The notes under the pieces were generated by a model. It searched no databases, had not been told where the DNA came from, and worked only from the letters and a program-made list of their open reading frames with translations. Both the position numbers and the translations under genes were made by a program. Shown here one piece after another: positions 59,389 to 64,000 of a stretch of DNA of 64,000 nucleotides; position 1 is the first letter of the stretch, and every line of letters begins with the position of its first letter. The DNA is from Hyphomicrobiales bacterium (lineage in GTDB: Bacteria > Pseudomonadota > Alphaproteobacteria > Rhizobiales > Rhizobiaceae). The stretch is taken from positions 1-64,000 of the forward strand of contig UCCA01000003.1 in assembly GCA_900470805.1 (NCBI GenBank), read 5' to 3'.

Positions 59389-59793
59389 TCAGGCCTGTTC
59401 GAGCTCGATCAGCGTGCCTGAAAAGTCTTTCGGGTGGAGAAAGAGCACCTGCTTGCCATGGGCACCGGTCTTCGGCTCCCCGGTTCCCAGCACCCTTGCG
59501 CCGGCCTGTACGAGATGGTCGCGGGCGGCGACGATATCGCTCACCTCGTAGCAGATATGATGCATGCCGCCAGAGGGGTTCTTTTCAAGAAATGCCGTGA
59601 TCGGCGACCCGTCGCCGAGCGGCTCCAGCAGCTCGACCTTGGTGTTCGCAAGCTCGACGAACACGACGGTGACGCCATGTTCGGGCAAGGCTTGCGCGGC
59701 CGAGACCGTTGCGCCAAGCGTATCGCGATAGCTCGTCACCGCGGCGGCGAGATTGGGAACAGCGATGGCAACGTGGTTGACGCGGCCGAGCAT
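59389..59793 (-). CDS. mce: methylmalonyl-CoA epimerase
   Basis: The 134-residue vicinal-oxygen-chelate protein has metal histidine NHVAIAV near the start, ALPEHGVTVVFVELANTKVELLEPLG, GGMHHICYEVSDI and HPKDFSGTLIELEQA with the metal glutamate. It interconverts (S)- and (R)-methylmalonyl-CoA in propionyl-CoA degradation. The B12-dependent mutase acts next but is not in the window. It lies 4 nt downstream of rnj. Confidence 0.94.
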   Translation of the reverse strand: MLGRVNHVAIAVPNLAAAVTSYRDTLGATVSAAQALPEHGVTVVFVELANTKVELLEPLGDGSPITAFLEKNPSGGMHHICYEVSDIVAARDHLVQAGARVLGTGEPKTGAHGKQVLFLHPKDFSGTLIELEQA

Positions 59794-59797
59794 CGGA

Positions 59798-61468
59798 TCA
59801 GACTTTGGTAACGAAGACCGTCACCAGCGGCTTCTTGCCCCAGATCTGATTGGCGGTCGAGCGAATCGCACGGCGCATCGATTCCTGCAAAAGGTCGAGG
59901 TCCTTGCGACGGGCGCGCGGAATGCTTTCGAAGGCGCTGATCGCCGCGTCGTAGAGCGTGTCTTCCAGCTCGTCGCCTTCATCGTCGTAGATCGGCAGGC
60001 CGATGGCCACCATATCCGGCTCGCCGACAATATCCAGGCGGCTGTCGATCACCACGCTGAGGGCGACATGGCCGACATAGGAGAGTTTCTTGCGCTCGCC
60101 GATGCCCATCTCGTCGAAGTCACCAATCAGTGACCCATCCTTAAAGATACGACCGTGCGGCGCTTCACCGATTACTTCGACGGGGCCGGGTGCAAGGCGG
60201 AGAATATCACCATTGCGCACGCGCGGCACGGTTGCGATGCCCGACTGCAGGCCCAGCTCCATGTGGGCGGTCAGATGCGTCGCTTCGCCATGTACAGGAA
60301 CAAGAACCTTCGGCCGCGTCATTTCGTACATCTTCTGCAGCTCGTTGCGGCGCGGATGCCCCGAGACGTGAACCAGCGCCTCGTTGTCGGTGATGATGTG
60401 AATACCCTGCTCGACAAGGCCGTTCTTGATATCGCCGATCGCCTTCTCGTTGCCGGGAATGGCGCGAGACGAAAAGACCACCGTGTCGCCGGCGGCGAGC
60501 GCTACGTTGCGCATCTCGTCGCGGGACAGCTTGGCAAGGGCCGCGCGCGGCTCGCCCTGGCTGCCTGTCAGGATCACCACGACGTTTTCGCGCGGGATAT
60601 AACCGTATTCCTCTTCGGCGATGAACGGCTTGATGCCGTCGAGAAGGCCGAGGTCACGAGAGACGCCGACGACGCGCTTCAGCGAGCTGCCAAGAAGCAG
60701 CACTTCGCGACCGGCGGCTTCGGCGGCTTCCGCGACAGTGCGTATACGGCCGACATTCGAGGAGAACGTCGTGACCGCGACGCGGCCCTCGGCATTCTCG
60801 ATGATCTTGCGCAGGCTTGCCGACACATCCTTTTCCGACGGCGAGACGCCATCGCGAAGAGCGTTGGTGGAATCGCACATCAGCGCCAGCACGCCTTCGT
60901 CGCCGAGTTGGCGGAAGCGCGCCTCGTCGGTCAACGGACCGAGCGACGGTTCATGATCTATCTTCCAGTCGCCGGTGTGGATCACGTTGCCCAAAGGCGT
61001 GCGGATCACCAGTGACATCGGCTCGGGGATCGAGTGGTTGACGGCAACACCCTCAACGCTGAAGGGGCCGACGTTGACGACAGTGCCTGCCGCGAACGGC
61101 GTGATCGGGATTTCGACCATCGTCGACTTCTCGTAGTTCCGCTTGGCTTCCAGAAGGCCCGCCGTGAAGGCCGAGGCGTAGACAGGAACATTGAGGCCGG
61201 GCCAGAGATCTGCAAGCGCGCCGTAGTGATCCTCATGCGCGTGGGTGATGAAGATCGCCTTGAGGTTCTTGCGTTCCTTGGCGAGGAAGCGGATGTCCGG
61301 CAGAACGAGATCGACGCCCGGAAGGTCGGGGCCCGGGAAGGTCACGCCAACGTCGACCATGATCCACTGGCGATGCGTGGGCGGGCCATAGCCGTAAAGG
61401 GCGAGATTCATACCGATCTCGCCGACGCCGCCCAAAGGCAGAAATACCAGTTCGTCCTGCTTCGCCAT
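59798..61468 (-). CDS. rnj: ribonuclease J
   Basis: The 556-residue enzyme combines a metallo-beta-lactamase domain with a beta-CASP insert: VFLPLGGVGEIGMNLALYGYG, FITHAHEDHYGALADLW (metal site), DHEPSLG, CDSTNA, GSQGEPRAALAKLSRDE, VHVSGHPRRNELQKM and the late VHGEATHLTAH. It is an endo/5'-exoribonuclease for rRNA processing and mRNA decay, active on 5' ends. The inner ATG at 61468 (MAKQDELVF) is preferred to 61489, which would overlap birA. Confidence 0.95.
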   Translation of the reverse strand: MAKQDELVFLPLGGVGEIGMNLALYGYGPPTHRQWIMVDVGVTFPGPDLPGVDLVLPDIRFLAKERKNLKAIFITHAHEDHYGALADLWPGLNVPVYASAFTAGLLEAKRNYEKSTMVEIPITPFAAGTVVNVGPFSVEGVAVNHSIPEPMSLVIRTPLGNVIHTGDWKIDHEPSLGPLTDEARFRQLGDEGVLALMCDSTNALRDGVSPSEKDVSASLRKIIENAEGRVAVTTFSSNVGRIRTVAEAAEAAGREVLLLGSSLKRVVGVSRDLGLLDGIKPFIAEEEYGYIPRENVVVILTGSQGEPRAALAKLSRDEMRNVALAAGDTVVFSSRAIPGNEKAIGDIKNGLVEQGIHIITDNEALVHVSGHPRRNELQKMYEMTRPKVLVPVHGEATHLTAHMELGLQSGIATVPRVRNGDILRLAPGPVEVIGEAPHGRIFKDGSLIGDFDEMGIGERKKLSYVGHVALSVVIDSRLDIVGEPDMVAIGLPIYDDEGDELEDTLYDAAISAFESIPRARRKDLDLLQESMRRAIRSTANQIWGKKPLVTVFVTKV

Positions 61469-61485
61469 ATTGTCTGTTTTTCCAA

Positions 61486-62250
61486 TCATCCAAAGAAGAC
61501 GTCGCCGGCGGCGATCGTCATCATCCTGCCTGCCCCCGTATCGAGCAGCAACAGGCCATTATCATCAATTCCAGTGAAGTGGCCGGAAATCGACCGGTCC
61601 GGCAGATTCACGGTGATTTTCTCACCGATGCCGCAGGCGACCTCGCGCCAACGCGCGGTGATTTCGCGAATGCCACGACCGCGATCCCACGCTGATAGCA
61701 CATCGGCCATGGATGAGAACAGATGCGCGAACAATTCCTGCGGCGAAGCCGCACTTCCCTGCTCGCGCAGGCAGGTGACGGGATAAAGCGGATTGTCGGG
61801 CATGAAGGCGACGTTGATGCCGATGCCGATGACGAGCGCATAGCGGCCATCCGGCAGCGCCTCGCCTTCCATCAGGATACCGCAGGTCTTCTTGCGGCCG
61901 ATCAGGATGTCGTTCGGCCACTTCACCTCGAGCTTTTCGGCGCCAGGAGGCAGGACCATGCGGACTGCCTGATGCACGGCCACGGCAATTGCCAAAGGCA
62001 GCGACGAAATGCGCTCCATGGGCGCGGGATCGATCAGCAGGAGAGAAGCGTAGAGATTGCCGGGTTCGGAGACCCAGGGGCGGCCACGGCGGCCACGGCC
62101 GCCGGTTTGCTTTTCCGCAGTCACCCAAAGGAGACCGGGGCTCCCTGCCCGGGCCCGGGCAAGGCATTCGCTATTGGTGGACGACGTCTCCGACAGTGCC
62201 TCGTGCCTGAAATCGTCGAGCGACATCAGGCGCCGTGCGTTGGAGCTCAT
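61486..62250 (-). CDS. birA: biotin--[acetyl-CoA-carboxylase] ligase
   Basis: The 254-residue ligase has the biotinyl-AMP loop GGRGRRGRPWVSEPGNLYASLLL, the KWPNDILIGRKKTCGILMEG motif and the GIGINV segment. It attaches biotin to AccB (encoded at 17871-18338) and other carboxylases. It lacks the N-terminal helix-turn-helix of E. coli BirA, so it is catalytic only. Its ATG overlaps the nuoN stop by one base (TGATG), implying coupled translation at the end of the nuo operon. Confidence 0.95.
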   Translation of the reverse strand: MSSNARRLMSLDDFRHEALSETSSTNSECLARARAGSPGLLWVTAEKQTGGRGRRGRPWVSEPGNLYASLLLIDPAPMERISSLPLAIAVAVHQAVRMVLPPGAEKLEVKWPNDILIGRKKTCGILMEGEALPDGRYALVIGIGINVAFMPDNPLYPVTCLREQGSAASPQELFAHLFSSMADVLSAWDRGRGIREITARWREVACGIGEKITVNLPDRSISGHFTGIDDNGLLLLDTGAGRMMTIAAGDVFFG

Positions 62251-63695
62251 CAGAACAATGTCGCGGCAGCAAGCTCGGCCGCACCACCGATCGGACCGCC
62301 GATAAAGACATAGGCGAGAACGAGCAGGCCGGAGACGCCGAAGACGAGGCGGAGCGAACCCGATACGCGGGCGAACTCACCGGTTGCTTCATCGAACCAC
62401 ATCAGCTTGATGACGCGAAGATAGTAGAAGGCGCCAACAACCGAGGACAGGATACCGATGATGGCAAGCGCGTAGAGCTTTGCTTCGATGGCGGCGACGA
62501 AGACGAAGTACTTCGCGAAGAAGCCTGCCAGCGGCGGAATGCCGGCCAGCGAGAACATCAGGATCGTGAAGATCGTTGCCATGAACGGATTGGTGGTCGA
62601 CAGGCCGGCGAGATCGCTGACGTTTTCGACGACGGTTCCGTCCTTGCGGCGCATCGACATGATGATCGCGAAGCCGCCCAGCGTCATGGTCATGTAGATG
62701 ACCATGTAGAGCATCACGCCGGAGACACCGGTCTGGTTGCCGGCGGCGAGACCGACCAGCGCATAGCCCATGTGACCGATCGACGAATAGGCCATCAGTC
62801 GCTTGATGTTATTCTGGCCGATGGCCGCAAACGAGCCGAGCAGCATCGAGGCGATGGAGATGAAGACAACGACCTGCTGCCAGTCGGCCATGACAGGCTG
62901 GAAGGCGGTGATGACGATACGGGTCATCATCGCCATGGCCGCCACCTTGGGGGCGCTGGCGAGGAAGGCGGTGACCGGGGTCGGGGCGCCTTCGTAGACG
63001 TCAGGCGTCCACATGTGGAACGGCACGGCCGAGATCTTGAAGGCGATGCCGGCGAGGATGAACACCAGACCGAAGATCAGGCCGAGCGAACGCGCACCAT
63101 CCACCATCAGCGCCTGGGCGATGTCGGCGAAATGCGTGTGGCCGGTGAAGCCGTAGACCAGCGACATGCCGTAGAGGAGCATGCCGGAGGACAGAGCGCC
63201 GAGCACAAAGTACTTGAGGCCCGCTTCCGTGGATTTGACGCTGTCGCGGTTGATGGCGGCGATGACGTAGATCGCCAGCGACTGCAGCTCGAGGCCGAGA
63301 TAGAGCGAGATGAGGTCGTTGGCCGAGATCATCAGCAGGATACCGAGCGTGCAGAGCACGATCAGAACCGGGAATTCGAACTTGTCGAGCTGGTTCTCCT
63401 TGGCAAGGCCAAGCGACATGAACAGCGCGACGATCGAGCCGACCAGCGCCGTCACCTTCATGAAGCGGCCGAAGCCGTCCGAGAGGAAGACGCCGCCGTA
63501 AGCGAGGCCTTCGCTCGGCACGAAGACGAGCCAGAGGGCCGCAACTGCGAGCAGGATGATCGCGAGAACGCTGACCATGCGGCCGGAGCGCTCTCCCGAA
63601 AAGACGCCGATCATCAGCAGGACCAGAGAACCGATCGCCAGGATCAGTTCCGGTATCGAAAGATGCAGGCTTGCGAGTAGTGTTTCAGAGGTCAT
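62250..63695 (-). CDS. nuoN: NADH-quinone oxidoreductase subunit N
   Basis: The 481-residue protein is an antiporter-like, about 14-helix membrane subunit. Motifs are [80 protein letters not shown] with the lysines of the proton channel, and [16 protein letters not shown]. It is part of the proton-pumping arm of complex I. nuoM lies 18 nt upstream. birA follows with a one-base overlap. Confidence 0.96.
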   Translation of the reverse strand: MTSETLLASLHLSIPELILAIGSLVLLMIGVFSGERSGRMVSVLAIILLAVAALWLVFVPSEGLAYGGVFLSDGFGRFMKVTALVGSIVALFMSLGLAKENQLDKFEFPVLIVLCTLGILLMISANDLISLYLGLELQSLAIYVIAAINRDSVKSTEAGLKYFVLGALSSGMLLYGMSLVYGFTGHTHFADIAQALMVDGARSLGLIFGLVFILAGIAFKISAVPFHMWTPDVYEGAPTPVTAFLASAPKVAAMAMMTRIVITAFQPVMADWQQVVVFISIASMLLGSFAAIGQNNIKRLMAYSSIGHMGYALVGLAAGNQTGVSGVMLYMVIYMTMTLGGFAIIMSMRRKDGTVVENVSDLAGLSTTNPFMATIFTILMFSLAGIPPLAGFFAKYFVFVAAIEAKLYALAIIGILSSVVGAFYYLRVIKLMWFDEATGEFARVSGSLRLVFGVSGLLVLAYVFIGGPIGGAAELAAATLF

Positions 63696-63713
63696 ATCAC
63701 AAAAGTCCCGTCA

Positions 63714-64000
63714 TCATTTCATGGACAGCGCAACATCATGCGCTGCCTGGACTGCGGCCGAATAGCTATGGATCAGCTGGTCGACCGATGCGGCAGTCGC
63801 ATCGAAGACCGGAGCCGGATAGACGCCGAAGAAGATTGTCAGTGCGATCAGCGGATAGAGGATCAGCTGTTCACGTGGCGACAGGTCGAGAAGCGCTTTC
63901 AGCTTTTCCTTGTCGAGCGTGCCGAAGATCACCCGGCGATAAAGCCAGAGCGCGTAGGCGGCCGAAAGGATGACGCCGGTGGCAGCGAAGAGCGCGACCC
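63714..64000 (-). CDS. nuoM: NADH-quinone oxidoreductase subunit M, C-terminal part
   Basis: Only the last 94 codons are inside the window; the 5' end lies beyond 64000. The visible part reads VILSAAYALWLYRRVIFGTLDKEKLKALLDLSPREQLILYPLIALTIFFGVYPAPVFDATAASVDQLI in outline, the NuoM C-terminus with R-R-V-x-F-G after the last helices. It belongs to the proton-pumping arm of complex I and precedes nuoN in the operon. Confidence 0.92.
   Translation of the reverse strand, partial: VALFAATGVILSAAYALWLYRRVIFGTLDKEKLKALLDLSPREQLILYPLIALTIFFGVYPAPVFDATAASVDQLIHSYSAAVQAAHDVALSMK

Overview
The window is one continuous stretch of a chromosome from a member of the Rhizobiaceae (Rhizobium/Agrobacterium/Neorhizobium-like Alphaproteobacteria). 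The grounds are high GC with dense short-gap operons, a class II (B12-dependent) nrdJ, a second FtsZ without the C-terminal tail, a DivK-PleD pair, an NDUFA12-type complex I accessory subunit, DUF1467/DUF6105/DUF3572 small proteins, an alphaproteobacterial SOS box (GTTC-N7-GTTC) at dinB, and EcfG-type stress promoters (GGAAC-N16/17-CGTT). I see no prophage, insertion sequence, integrase or CRISPR array. Most of the region is core genome with a few accessory islets.

Layout. 1-9 kb: the 3' part of tRNA-Leu(UAA), a 45-residue membrane protein, wrbA, a molybdopterin-binding protein, a tandem Usp, gpt, a secreted sensor-like protein, and nrdJ behind a 592-nt leader with two NrdR-type boxes. 9-11.4 kb: an islet of small stress-type genes (BON, YegP-like, a 58-residue protein, DUF2188, an HNH-related remnant, a membrane peptide); two clean EcfG-type promoters face apart in its middle. 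11.4-16.3 kb: SDR, ftsZ2, a ketopantoate-reductase-like protein, an aminotransferase. 16.5-20.3 kb: a DsbA-like protein and the aroQ-accB-accC-aat cluster. 20.3-29 kb: DUF2155, NDUFA12, GNATs, gatB, a divergent GNAT/YjhX pair, gatA-gatC, a UPF0173 hydrolase, ruvX. 29.3-32.4 kb: a TetR regulator with a palindrome over its start, a GNAT and an AidB-like acyl-CoA dehydrogenase. 32.5-36.6 kb: pyrB, a dihydroorotase homologue that has lost its metal ligands, plsY, dprA. 37-44.3 kb: topA-rnr-DUF983, an MFS transporter, rpmG. 44.3-45 kb: a non-coding stretch with strong RNA-like folding. 45-54 kb: pleD, divK, DUF3572, a HAD-like protein, SOS-controlled dinB, an L,D-transpeptidase, dnaE. 54-64 kb: a 28-residue membrane peptide, a secreted protein, lolD-lolC, proS, an orphan plus-strand terminator suggesting an sRNA, DUF1467, methylmalonyl-CoA epimerase, rnj, birA, nuoN and the end of nuoM.

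Functional links visible here: AccB and AccC are the biotin carrier and carboxylase, and BirA biotinylates AccB. GatA, GatB and GatC make the tRNA amidotransferase although gatB is apart from gatAC. DivK and PleD are cell-cycle signalling partners. PyrB probably needs the degenerate dihydroorotase encoded in the overlapping next gene. YjhX homologues are known inhibitors of topoisomerase I, and topA lies 12 kb away. Many starts were moved from the longest open frame to the start with a ribosome binding site and family-typical length. Eight genes are shorter than 60 codons: at 252, 9754, 10012, 29005, 36605, 42651, 44124 and 54219. The most unusual items are the stress islet, the degenerate dihydroorotase, the YjhX/GNAT pair, the structured RNA candidate after rpmG and the orphan sRNA candidate near 58.7 kb.
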